The notes under the pieces are model-generated. The model saw only the letters and a list, made by a program, of their open reading frames with translations. It had not been told where the DNA came from and ran no database searches. Source: Opitutia bacterium (GTDB taxonomy: Bacteria; Verrucomicrobiota; Verrucomicrobiia; Opitutales; Opitutaceae). Taken from it: a stretch of DNA of 64,000 bases. The DNA lies in assembly GCA_016190985.1 (NCBI GenBank), contig JACPPI010000007.1, positions 1 to 64,000 on the forward strand, read 5' to 3'. Below, in pieces: positions 1 to 7,127 of this stretch. Every line of letters starts with the position of its first letter. Within the stretch, counting starts at the first letter, position 1. Made by a program: the position numbers and the translations under genes.

Positions 1-129
1 ATCGAAAATTTCTTTGGCCGCATCAAAAAATACCGGCGCATCTCCACCCGCTACGAGAAGCTCGCCGCCACCTTCTTGGCCTTCGTGCAGTTCGCGGCCG
101 CTCTGGATTGGCTTACTCATCGGGTTTGA
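1..129 (+). mobile_element. IS5-family transposase, C-terminal fragment (cut by window edge)
   Basis: The window opens inside a frame that reads 42 residues to a TGA stop. The residues IENFFGRIKKYRRI, followed by RYEKLAATFLAF, match the C-terminal end of IS5-family (IS427-like) DDE transposases; the E of IENFF is the last catalytic acid in that family. Only this tail is visible, so it cannot be told whether the insertion sequence is intact. I could not recognise a right inverted repeat in the 76 bases before the next gene. Confidence 0.85.
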
Positions 130-205
130 ATACACGCCCTAAGAGAACGACCAGGGTAATTGAGACGGGTTGCCATGGGCGGGTTGGCCGGGCTTACTCC
201 GGTCC

Positions 206-1129
206 ATGGCAAAAGTCATCCTCGCCGGCGGCAGCGGATTTCTCGGGCAGGCGCTCGGCCGCGCCCTGGCCGCCGGGGGCTGGGAAGTCGTTGTGCTTAG
301 CCGCAATCCCCGCGACGGCGCCCCGTTCCGCGAGGTGCTCTGGAACGGCGAGACCGGCGGCGCGTGGGCGGCGGAGTTGACCGGGGCGGCGGCGGTGGTG
401 AACCTGGCGGGCCGGAGCATCAACTGCGTCCACTCGCTGGAGAACAGCCGCGAGATCCTCGACTCGCGGCTCAACGCGCTGAAGGCGCTGGCCAAGGGTT
501 ATGCCCGCGCAAAAAATCCGCCGCCCGTCTGGGTGCAATGCAGCGCCACGGGCTACTACGGCAACGCCGGCGACCGGTTCTGCGAGGAGACGCTGGCGCC
601 GGGACCGGGTTTTCTGGCCGAGGTCTGCCGGCGGTGGGAGGAGGCGTTCACGGCGCTGGAGCTGCCGGGCGTGCGCCGGGCGGTGCTCCGGCTCGGGCCG
701 GTGCTCGACCGGAACACCGGGCCGTTTCCGGCGATGCTCGGGCTGGCGAAAAAATTCCTCGGCGGGGCCGCCGGCAGCGGCCGGCAGTTCCTGAGCTGGA
801 TCCACCGCGACGATGCGGTGGCGGCGTTCGCGGCGGCCGTCACCCGGCCGGAGCTGACGGGCGCCTGCAACGTCTGCGCGCCCGGGGCGGTGACGAACGC
901 CGAGTTTATGCGCGAGCTGCGCGCCGCCGTGGGCCGGCCTTGGTGTCCGCCCGCGCCCGAGTTCGTCGTGCGGTTCGTGGCGGAGCACCAGTTCCGGACC
1001 GACGGCAACCTGCCGCTGCACGGCCAGCGTTGCACCCCGCAGAAGTTGCTGGCGACCGGCTTCAAGTTCCAACACCCTGCGGTCGGCGCGGCGATCCGCG
1101 ACCTGCTGACCCCTCCTCCTCCGCAATGA
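206..1129 (+). CDS. TIGR01777 family epimerase-like protein (SDR39U1/YfcH type)
   Basis: This 307-residue protein has the nucleotide-binding motif GGSGFLGQAL at its N-terminus, so it should bind NAD(P). AGRSINC, a CSATGYYG motif and a C-terminal TGFKFQHP segment are typical of the TIGR01777 atypical SDR family (E. coli YfcH, human SDR39U1), whose substrate is unknown. The ATG at 206 is chosen because MAKVILAGGSG is the canonical N-terminus; an upstream ATG at 170 would add 12 unrelated residues. The stop overlaps the next start as ATGA, so it is probably co-transcribed with marC. Confidence 0.85.
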   Translation: MAKVILAGGSGFLGQALGRALAAGGWEVVVLSRNPRDGAPFREVLWNGETGGAWAAELTGAAAVVNLAGRSINCVHSLENSREILDSRLNALKALAKGYARAKNPPPVWVQCSATGYYGNAGDRFCEETLAPGPGFLAEVCRRWEEAFTALELPGVRRAVLRLGPVLDRNTGPFPAMLGLAKKFLGGAAGSGRQFLSWIHRDDAVAAFAAAVTRPELTGACNVCAPGAVTNAEFMRELRAAVGRPWCPPAPEFVVRFVAEHQFRTDGNLPLHGQRCTPQKLLATGFKFQHPAVGAAIRDLLTPPPPQ

Positions 1130-1710
1130 ACGAGTGGCTGACCAAGTTCCTGCTGGCCTTCATCCCGCTGTTCGTGGCCATCGACCCGATCGGGCTGGTG
1201 GCCATCTTCCTCGGGCTCGGCCAGAACATCCCGGCCGAGCGCCGCCAGAAGATCGCCGACCAGGCGACTTGGACCGGCGGGCTGGTGGCGCTGGGTTTTC
1301 TTTTCCTCGGCCAGAGCGTGTTCACCGCGCTGGGCATCTCGGTGAGCGATTTCCAGATCGCGGGCGGGCTGATCCTGTTCATCCTCGCCGCGAAGGACCT
1401 GGTCCAGTCCGCCGCCGAGCCGGAGAAACTGCCGGAGGATTTCGGCGTCGTGCCGCTCGGCATGCCGCTCATCGCCGGGCCCGCCTCCATCACCACGCTG
1501 CTGGTGCTGGCCCAGAACCGGGCCCTCGGGCTCGCCGTCATCCTGATCGCGCTGGCGGCCAATCTCGTGCTGGTCGTGCTGGCGTTGCACTACAGCGCCT
1601 GGCTGGGGCGCAAGATCCGTCCGACCGGGCTGCGCGCCATCTCGAAGATCATCTCGATGCTGCTGGCGGCCATCGCCGTCAGCATGATCCGGCAGGGCTG
1701 GAGGTCTTGA
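1126..1710 (+). CDS. MarC family integral membrane protein
   Basis: The product is 194 residues with about six hydrophobic segments and belongs to the MarC/UPF0056 family. FVAIDPIGLVAIFLG near the N-terminus and MPLIAGPASITTLL in the middle are family signatures. Members are multi-pass inner membrane proteins of uncertain function; the old link of E. coli MarC to multiple antibiotic resistance was not upheld. It overlaps the preceding epimerase by four bases and is followed one base later by a secreted hydrolase, so the three genes probably form one transcript. Confidence 0.88.
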   Translation: MNEWLTKFLLAFIPLFVAIDPIGLVAIFLGLGQNIPAERRQKIADQATWTGGLVALGFLFLGQSVFTALGISVSDFQIAGGLILFILAAKDLVQSAAEPEKLPEDFGVVPLGMPLIAGPASITTLLVLAQNRALGLAVILIALAANLVLVVLALHYSAWLGRKIRPTGLRAISKIISMLLAAIAVSMIRQGWRS

Positions 1711-1711
1711 G

Positions 1712-2623
1712 ATGAAAAAAATCGCCCCCACCCTCCTGTTCGTCAGCATGGCCGCCGTGACCGGCGCAGCCTTCCCCCTGGGCGACATCATCAACCGCGC
1801 CGTGGCCGACACCCGCGCGGAATTCACCGGCCCGGCGCTCAAGCCCGAGCAGCTGGCCGTCACCGTCATCGACCTGCGCGGTCCGGCCCCGGTGCGGGCC
1901 GATTACCGCGGCGACGAACGCTTCTATCCGGCGAGCGTCATCAAGCTCTTCTACCTGGCGGCCACACACCGCTGGCTCGAGGACGGCCGGCTCGCCGACT
2001 CCCCCGAGCTGCGGCGCGGCCTGCACGACATGATCGTCGACTCCTCCAACGACGCCACGAACTTCATCGTCGATGCCCTGACCGGCACGACCGGCGGGCC
2101 CGAACTGCCCGCCGCCGAACTCGACGCGTGGAGCGAGAAACGCGGCGCCGTGACCCGCTACTTCGAATCACTCGGCTACCGGCACGTGAACGCCAAGCGC
2201 AAGACCTGGGGCGAAGGCCCCTTCGGCCGCGAGAGGCAGGACATGACGGCGCATCCGCCCGCCCGGAATTTTCTTTCAACCAACGACACCGCCCGGCTCC
2301 TCGCGGACATCGTGGCCGGCCGGTGCGTGACCGCGGCCCGCTCGGCGGAGATGCTGGCGCTGATGGCGCGCGACCCCTTCACGCCAAAGACGGATCCCGA
2401 CGACCAGAGCATCGGCTTCAGCGGACCGGCGCTGCCCCCGGGCGCAAAGCTGTGGTCCAAGGCCGGCTGGGTTTCGTGGGCGCGGCACGACGCCGCGCTC
2501 ATCGAGCTGCCCGGCGGCGGCCGCGTGATCATCGTCACCTTCACCGACGGCCGGGAGCACGCCAACAACCGGGCCATCATTCCCGCCGTCGTGCGGCGGG
2601 TGTTGGCGGGACTCGCGAATTGA
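1712..2623 (+). CDS. Class A beta-lactamase-like serine hydrolase, exported
   Basis: The 303-residue product begins with a signal peptide (MKKIAPTLLFVSMAAVTGAA). It shows the three motifs of the class A beta-lactamase / D-alanyl-peptidase fold: SxxK as S75-V-I-K78 in FYPASVIK, SxN as S111-S-N113, and KxG as KAG in LWSKAGWVSW. PASVIK followed by FYLAATHRW is typical of the 'serine hydrolase' (beta-lactamase2) group, whose substrates are mostly unknown. A role in cell-wall peptide turnover is as likely as antibiotic resistance. It is the last gene of the short rightward cluster and converges on an M20 peptidase. Confidence 0.8.
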   Translation: MKKIAPTLLFVSMAAVTGAAFPLGDIINRAVADTRAEFTGPALKPEQLAVTVIDLRGPAPVRADYRGDERFYPASVIKLFYLAATHRWLEDGRLADSPELRRGLHDMIVDSSNDATNFIVDALTGTTGGPELPAAELDAWSEKRGAVTRYFESLGYRHVNAKRKTWGEGPFGRERQDMTAHPPARNFLSTNDTARLLADIVAGRCVTAARSAEMLALMARDPFTPKTDPDDQSIGFSGPALPPGAKLWSKAGWVSWARHDAALIELPGGGRVIIVTFTDGREHANNRAIIPAVVRRVLAGLAN

Positions 2624-2647
2624 CAGCGGGAGTGACCTGGGGCGCGC

Positions 2648-2685
2648 CGGATAACTTGTAATCTATTATATTACAAATTATCGGG
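2648..2685. repeat. AT-rich palindrome, copy 1 (TTGTAAT/ATTACAA)
   Basis: Arms TTGTAAT and ATTACAA enclose a 7-base loop CTATTAT. The stem extends outward through GATAA/TTATC with one mismatch. The element lies between two convergent genes in GC-rich DNA, where it stands out by composition. The same 21-base core recurs near 18.66 kb and a variant near 16.02 kb. It could act as a bidirectional terminator here, but has no clear T-run. Confidence 0.85.
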
Positions 2686-2708
2686 TAGGCGGAAAGCGGC
2701 CCATTGAG

Positions 2709-3944
2709 CTAACCCTTGAATGTCGTCAGCAGGTCGGCGTAGATTTTGGCGGAGTCGGTCAGGTCCCTGAGCCGGGCGCGCTCGTCCACGGCGTGGTAGT
2801 CGGGGCCGCCGGGCCCGTGGCCGACGGTCGGGATTTTCAGCACTTGGGCGAAATAGTGCATGTCGTTGAACCCGGTGGAGACGGTGAACCTCGCCGGCCG
2901 GCGGCGGATGCGCGCCACACTCGACCGCATCGCGGCGAACAGCGGGTGGGACGGCGGGCGGTAGCACGAGCGGTTGTCGGAGATTTTCCCGACCGTGATC
3001 CGGCACTGCGGGATTTTCCTCGCCGCGGCGCGCAGGAAGGCGCGCAGCTCGCGCTCGGCCTCGGCGACGCTTTCCACCGGCAGCACGCGGCGGTCGATGG
3101 TGAAGCTGGCGGCGGCGGGCACGGTGTTGACCTTGCCGCCCTCGCCGGCGGAGAAGACGCCGCCGAGGTTGAGCGTCGGGCGCAGGCGGCTCCCGTCGGG
3201 CGCGCGGAAGGCGCGGCGGGCGAGCCGCCGCTTGTAGCCGTCGAGCGCGAGCACGAGCGCGGACATCTTTTCCAGGGCGTTGATGCCGGCCCCGGGCGTG
3301 GAGCCGTGCGCGGCGCGGCCATGCACGCGGACGTTGAGCCAGACGACGCCGTTGTGGCCGCAGCAGACGGCGTCGCCCTCGCCGCCCTCGCCCACCACGG
3401 CGTAGTCGGCGCGCAGTTTGCCGTGCGCTGTCACCCAGCCGGTGCCGAGCGTGCTGTCGGTCTCCTCGTCGGCGACGAAGGAGACCTCGACGTTGAAATT
3501 GGGCCGGGTGCCGGTGGCGCGCAGGGCCCTCAGCGCGAAGACGATGCTGGCAATGGCGCCCTTCATGTCGGCGGCGCCGCGGCCGTAGATCCAGCCGTTT
3601 TCGACGACGGGGTGGAACGCGCTGCCCTGCCGCCACACGCCGGAGACGGGCACGACGTCGTAGTGGGCGTTGAAGTGCAGGGTCTTTTTCGCGCCGGCGT
3701 CCCAGAAGCCGATGATATTGTAGCGTGGGAAGGCGAGCAGGTCGGGCTGGGTTTTTTTCTGGAGCGCGCGCGGCACCGGCCGGCGGCGGACCGTCAGGCC
3801 GAGGCCGCGCAGGGTGCGGGCGAGGAGCGCGGTGATCGCGCCGTAGTTCTCGCCCGGGGGATTGACCGTGCGCAGCCGGATGAGCTTTTGCAGGAAGGCG
3901 ACCAGGTCCGGCTGGTGGCGGTCGAGGTAGCGGGCGGGCGACAT
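2709..3944 (-). CDS. M20 family metallopeptidase (ArgE/DapE-like)
   Basis: The 411-residue protein carries the metal-binding pattern of M20 di-zinc amidohydrolases: HYDVVP (H94, D96), GRGAADMKG with the bridging D126, DEET with the catalytic and metal-binding acids at 160-161, and GEGGEGD. A dimerisation-domain signature (HGRAAHGSTPGAGINA) follows. Relatives include acetylornithine deacetylase, succinyl-diaminopimelate desuccinylase and carboxypeptidase G2. Nothing nearby identifies the substrate, so no gene symbol is given. It is divergent from pdxH with about 110 bases between the starts. Confidence 0.85.
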   Translation of the reverse strand: MSPARYLDRHQPDLVAFLQKLIRLRTVNPPGENYGAITALLARTLRGLGLTVRRRPVPRALQKKTQPDLLAFPRYNIIGFWDAGAKKTLHFNAHYDVVPVSGVWRQGSAFHPVVENGWIYGRGAADMKGAIASIVFALRALRATGTRPNFNVEVSFVADEETDSTLGTGWVTAHGKLRADYAVVGEGGEGDAVCCGHNGVVWLNVRVHGRAAHGSTPGAGINALEKMSALVLALDGYKRRLARRAFRAPDGSRLRPTLNLGGVFSAGEGGKVNTVPAAASFTIDRRVLPVESVAEAERELRAFLRAAARKIPQCRITVGKISDNRSCYRPPSHPLFAAMRSSVARIRRRPARFTVSTGFNDMHYFAQVLKIPTVGHGPGGPDYHAVDERARLRDLTDSAKIYADLLTTFKG

Positions 3945-4053
3945 AAAGGCGGATTGTCACCCGGTTCCGGGGCGGGCGCAAACCAGTTTCGGCGCGGCCC
4001 GGGCCGCGCGGTTGATTTTGACAGTGCCGGCGCACGGGGCACGATGGCGGCCT

Positions 4054-4692
4054 ATGGCACTGGCTGACATGAGGCAGGACTACAGCATGGCGGGATTGCT
4101 CGAGAAGGATCTCGCAAAAAATCCCTTCCGCCAGTTCGAGCGGTGGTTCCAGGAGGCCGAGGCGGCGAAAATCCCCGAGCCCAACGCCATGACCCTCGCC
4201 ACGACCGGGCGCGACGGCCGGCCCGCCGCGCGCACCGTGCTGCTCAAGGGCTGCGACGGCCGCGGGTTTGTCTTCTACACCAATTACGAGAGCCGCAAGG
4301 GCCGCGAGCTCGACGCCAATCCCCGCGCCACCCTGCTCTTCCCCTGGGTGGCGATGGAGCGGCAGATCACCGTCGAGGGACCCGTGGCGCGCGTGAGCCG
4401 CGAGGAATCGGAGGCGTATTTCCACAGCCGGCCGCGCGCCAGCCAGCTGGCGGCGTGGGCCTCGCCGCAGAGCACCGCCGTCGCGGGCCGGGCCGTCATC
4501 GAGGAAAGCTACCGCGTGATCGAAAAAAAACACGAGGGCCGCGCCGTGCCGCTGCCGCCGAACTGGGGCGGCTTCCGGGTGGCGCCCGAGACGGTCGAGT
4601 TCTGGCAGGGCCGGCGCAGCCGCCTGCACGACCGCCTGCGCTACCGCCGCGAACCCGGCGGCGACTGGGTGGTCGAACGCCTCGCGCCCTGA
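4054..4692 (+). CDS. pdxH: Pyridoxamine 5'-phosphate oxidase
   Basis: The 212-residue product matches FMN-dependent PdxH, which oxidises pyridoxamine or pyridoxine 5'-phosphate to pyridoxal 5'-phosphate. Visible signatures are RTVLLKG, the FYTNYESRKGREL stretch, the QITVEGPVARVS strand, SRPRASQLAAWAS and the C-terminal FWQGRRSRLHDRLRY with WVVERLAP. The length is close to the E. coli enzyme (218). The ATG at 4054 gives the normal N-terminus MALADMRQDY; the upstream in-frame ATG adds unrelated residues. It starts a three-gene run with a histidine kinase (4 bases later) and a lipoate ligase. Confidence 0.95.
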   Translation: MALADMRQDYSMAGLLEKDLAKNPFRQFERWFQEAEAAKIPEPNAMTLATTGRDGRPAARTVLLKGCDGRGFVFYTNYESRKGRELDANPRATLLFPWVAMERQITVEGPVARVSREESEAYFHSRPRASQLAAWASPQSTAVAGRAVIEESYRVIEKKHEGRAVPLPPNWGGFRVAPETVEFWQGRRSRLHDRLRYRREPGGDWVVERLAP

Positions 4693-4696
4693 TCCG

Positions 4697-6259
4697 ATGT
4701 CCGCCAAGAAAGCGCCCCCGGCCCCCGTCGCGCCGGCCAGCCCCGTCCCGGCTGTGCCGCCCGCGCTCGCCGCCCTCGCGGGCACCCTCGCGGGCTTCGG
4801 TGACGCCGCCGTCGTCACCCGCGACCACTGGCAGGGTGGCGGCGTGGAGATCGTGCTGGCCAACGAGAAATTCGCCGCCCTCACCGGTTATCCCGCCGCC
4901 GCGCTCCCCGGCCGGAACACGCGGCTGCTGCACGGCCCGCGCACCGACCTGGTGGTGCCGGGCGCGGCCAGCCACGACCGGCTCGCGGTGGGCGAAGGCT
5001 GGCTTTACCGCAAGGACGGCACGGAATTCTTTGGCGCCTGGAATTTCTCCCCGATCTTTTCGCAAGGCGCCCCGAGCGGCTGCCTGCTGGGCATCTACCG
5101 CGATGTCTCGGAAATCCGCCGCCTCCGCGAGGCGCTGCTCCAGTCGCAGAAACTTGGCACGGTCGGCCTGCTGGCCGGCGGCGTGGCGCACGATTTCAAC
5201 AACCTGCTCTCCATCATCAACGGTTACTGCGAGATCCTCGCCACGAAGCTGACCGGCACACCGCCGGCGCTGAAGGATTTGCAGGAGATCCACCGCGCCG
5301 GCCTCAAGGCCGCCGGGCTGGCCCGGCAGATCCTCGAGTTCAGCCGCCGGCAGGAATCCGAGGTGAAGGTCGTGAATTTCAACACGCTCGTCCGCGAGAT
5401 CGCCGAGATCATCCGGCGTGTGGCGGGCGCGGAGGTCGCGGTCGAGCTGCGCCTCGCCTCCGACCTCGGCAACGCCCGCATCGACCCCACGCATTTCCAG
5501 CGCGTGCTCCTCAACCTCTGCTTCAACGCGCAGGAGGCCATGCCGCGCGGCGGCAAGCTCACCATCCGCACCTGGAACCACCGCGTCGCGGCCGACGCCG
5601 ACCGGCGCGTGCCCGAGATGGCCGACGGGCCTTACGCGGTCGTGCAGGTCGCCGACACCGGCCACGGCATGGACGAGGCCACCCTCCGGAACATCTTCGA
5701 GCCCTACTTCACCACGAAGCGCCAGGGCACGGGCCTCGGCCTGCCCACCGTGCTTGGCATCATCCGGGAAAATCGCGGACACATCACGGCGCGCAGCGCC
5801 CGCGGCGCCGGCACGACCTTTGAGATCTACCTCCCGGAAACCCCCGAGCCCGAGGAAACCTCCGTCACCCAGCTCGACACCCTGCCCGCCATGCGCGGCA
5901 CCGAGACCCTGTTGATCGTGGAGGAGGACCGGGTGCTCCGGAAAATGATCGCCGGCATCCTCTCCACCGACGGTTACGCCGTGACGGACGCCACCACCCC
6001 CGCCGAGGCGGCCAAGAAGGTGGCGCAGGGCCTGCGCCCGCACCTGGTGCTCATCCAAAGCTGCACCGCGGAAGGCGGCGAACTCATCCGCCTGCTCCAC
6101 GCGGCCAATCCCCGGCTCCGCCTTGTCTGCACCTCGCCGCATCTTTTGCCGGTGAGCCCGCACACGGTGCCGCCCTCGGCCACGATCCATCTGCCCAAGC
6201 CCTTCGCCCTGAGCACGCTGGTCCGGGGCGTCCGCAGCCTGCTCGACGCCGCCAAGTGA
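4697..6259 (+). CDS. PAS-containing hybrid histidine kinase with a degenerate receiver
   Basis: This is a 520-residue soluble sensor kinase. After a Pro/Ala-rich N-terminus comes a PAS domain (about 40-135). Next is a phosphoacceptor helix with H165 in GGVAHDFNNLLS, then an ATPase domain with N-box LNLCFNAQEAMP, G1-box DTGHGMD and G2-box GTGLGLPTVLG. The C-terminal receiver (about 395-515) keeps the acidic pair (EED) and lysine (LPKPF). At the phosphoacceptor strand it reads LVLIQS instead of LVLLD, so it probably cannot be phosphorylated. No transmembrane segment or response regulator is nearby. Its stop overlaps the next start (GTGA), so it is co-transcribed with pdxH and the lipoate ligase. 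Confidence 0.88.
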   Translation: MSAKKAPPAPVAPASPVPAVPPALAALAGTLAGFGDAAVVTRDHWQGGGVEIVLANEKFAALTGYPAAALPGRNTRLLHGPRTDLVVPGAASHDRLAVGEGWLYRKDGTEFFGAWNFSPIFSQGAPSGCLLGIYRDVSEIRRLREALLQSQKLGTVGLLAGGVAHDFNNLLSIINGYCEILATKLTGTPPALKDLQEIHRAGLKAAGLARQILEFSRRQESEVKVVNFNTLVREIAEIIRRVAGAEVAVELRLASDLGNARIDPTHFQRVLLNLCFNAQEAMPRGGKLTIRTWNHRVAADADRRVPEMADGPYAVVQVADTGHGMDEATLRNIFEPYFTTKRQGTGLGLPTVLGIIRENRGHITARSARGAGTTFEIYLPETPEPEETSVTQLDTLPAMRGTETLLIVEEDRVLRKMIAGILSTDGYAVTDATTPAEAAKKVAQGLRPHLVLIQSCTAEGGELIRLLHAANPRLRLVCTSPHLLPVSPHTVPPSATIHLPKPFALSTLVRGVRSLLDAAK

Positions 6260-7038
6260 ACCTGCATCTCCTGCCCGTCCGCACCGCCGGCGCCGCCGAG
6301 AACATGGCGCTGGATTTCCTGCTGTTGCAGCGTTACCCGGTGCCGGCGCCGCGCTTCCGGCATTACGAATGGCGCGGCCCGGCCTGCACCTTCGGCTTCA
6401 GCCAGAAAATCGGGTTCGTCCGGGCGAATCTGCCCTCCTTCGCCAAGGCTTCGGAGGGCCCGCCCGCCGGCGAACACTTCGACCTCTGCCGCCGGCCCAC
6501 CGGCGGCGGCATCGTCGATCACCGCCACGACTGGACCTACGCGCTCGTCCTGCCGCGCGGCCACGCGCTCTACGACGGGCGCGCCGCGCAGTCCTACCGC
6601 ATCGTCCACGAAGGCCTCGCCGCCGCCCTCGCCGCGCTCGGCCAGCCGGCCGCCGTGAAGATGGAATGCGACAAGGTGGAATCCTGTGGGAGCGACCTTG
6701 GTCGCGACAAGTCGCGTGCAAGCACGCTCCCACAAACAGGCGAGGGCGTCTGCTTCCAGCGCGCCGAGCTCCACGACGTCGTGAACACCGCCACGGGCGC
6801 GAAGATCGCCGGCGCGGCGCAGAAGCGGAACAAGCACGGCCTGCTCTTCCAGGGCTCGATCGAGAAATCCGCCGTCGGCCCGGTGGACTGGGAGGAGTTT
6901 TCGCCGCTTTTTTCCGCCGCCCTGGCGCGGACGCTGGGCGCCGAGGCGCAGGAAACGCCGTGGCCCGACCTGAACGAGGACGAAGTCTCCGGCCTCATCG
7001 GGCAGTATTCCTCGCCGGAGTGGATCGAATGCCGGTAG
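6256..7038 (+). CDS. Lipoate-protein ligase A family protein
   Basis: The 260-residue protein shows the biotin/lipoate ligase fold: ENMALDFLLLQ near the start, RRPTGGGIVDH (the RRxxGGG motif), and KIAGAAQKRNKHGLLFQGSI, where the lysine of KIAGAAQ is the catalytic or lipoyl-AMP-binding residue. It should attach lipoate or octanoate to 2-oxoacid dehydrogenase or GcvH domains. The GTG start overlaps the kinase stop. Two interspersed repeats lie in frame (about residues 59-68 and 143-160) and add surface-loop sequence absent from relatives. The TAG stop is the second base onward of the next repeat element (GTAGGG). Confidence 0.82.
   Translation: MNLHLLPVRTAGAAENMALDFLLLQRYPVPAPRFRHYEWRGPACTFGFSQKIGFVRANLPSFAKASEGPPAGEHFDLCRRPTGGGIVDHRHDWTYALVLPRGHALYDGRAAQSYRIVHEGLAAALAALGQPAAVKMECDKVESCGSDLGRDKSRASTLPQTGEGVCFQRAELHDVVNTATGAKIAGAAQKRNKHGLLFQGSIEKSAVGPVDWEEFSPLFSAALARTLGAEAQETPWPDLNEDEVSGLIGQYSSPEWIECR
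6432..6459. repeat. Short hairpin repeat in frame in lipoate ligase gene
   Basis: Perfect arms GCCCTCC/GGAGGGC surround the loop TTCGCCAAGGCTTC. A second copy at 9.49 kb has a nearly identical loop but a different, still complementary stem. Here it is read through in frame and adds about nine residues (PSFAKASEG). Confidence 0.75.
6683..6736. repeat. Twin-hairpin repeat (TGTGGGAGCG...CGCTCCCACA) in frame in lipoate ligase gene
   Basis: Outer arms TGTGGGAGCG/CGCTCCCACA enclose two small hairpins, GCGAC-CTTG-GTCGC and GCGTG-CAAG-CACGC. Their loops, CTTG and CAAG, are complementary to each other. The insert keeps the reading frame of the ligase. It shares its architecture with the repeats at 7.05, 9.25 and 9.55 kb. 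Confidence 0.8.
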
Positions 7039-7086
7039 GGGCGCGCCTTGTGCGCGCCCTCGGGCGTGGACAAGCCACGCCCCTAC
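7035..7086. repeat. Twin-hairpin repeat (GTAGGGGCG...CGCCCCTAC)
   Basis: Outer arms GTAGGGGCG/CGCCCCTAC enclose GGGCGCGC-CTTGT-GCGCGCCC and GGGCGTGG-ACAAG-CCACGCCC. The loops CTTGT and ACAAG are complementary. The first arm supplies the TAG stop of the lipoate ligase gene. It ends 41 bases before the S9 peptidase start. Confidence 0.8.
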
Positions 7087-7127
7087 AAGGTTGCTTCGCG
7101 GGCCCGGTCGCCAATGCTGGCCGTCCT

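Noticed and set aside
6432-6736. Frameshift or pseudogene in the lipoate ligase gene because of odd internal segments
   Set aside because: Both inserts keep the frame and all ligase motifs are present in order.
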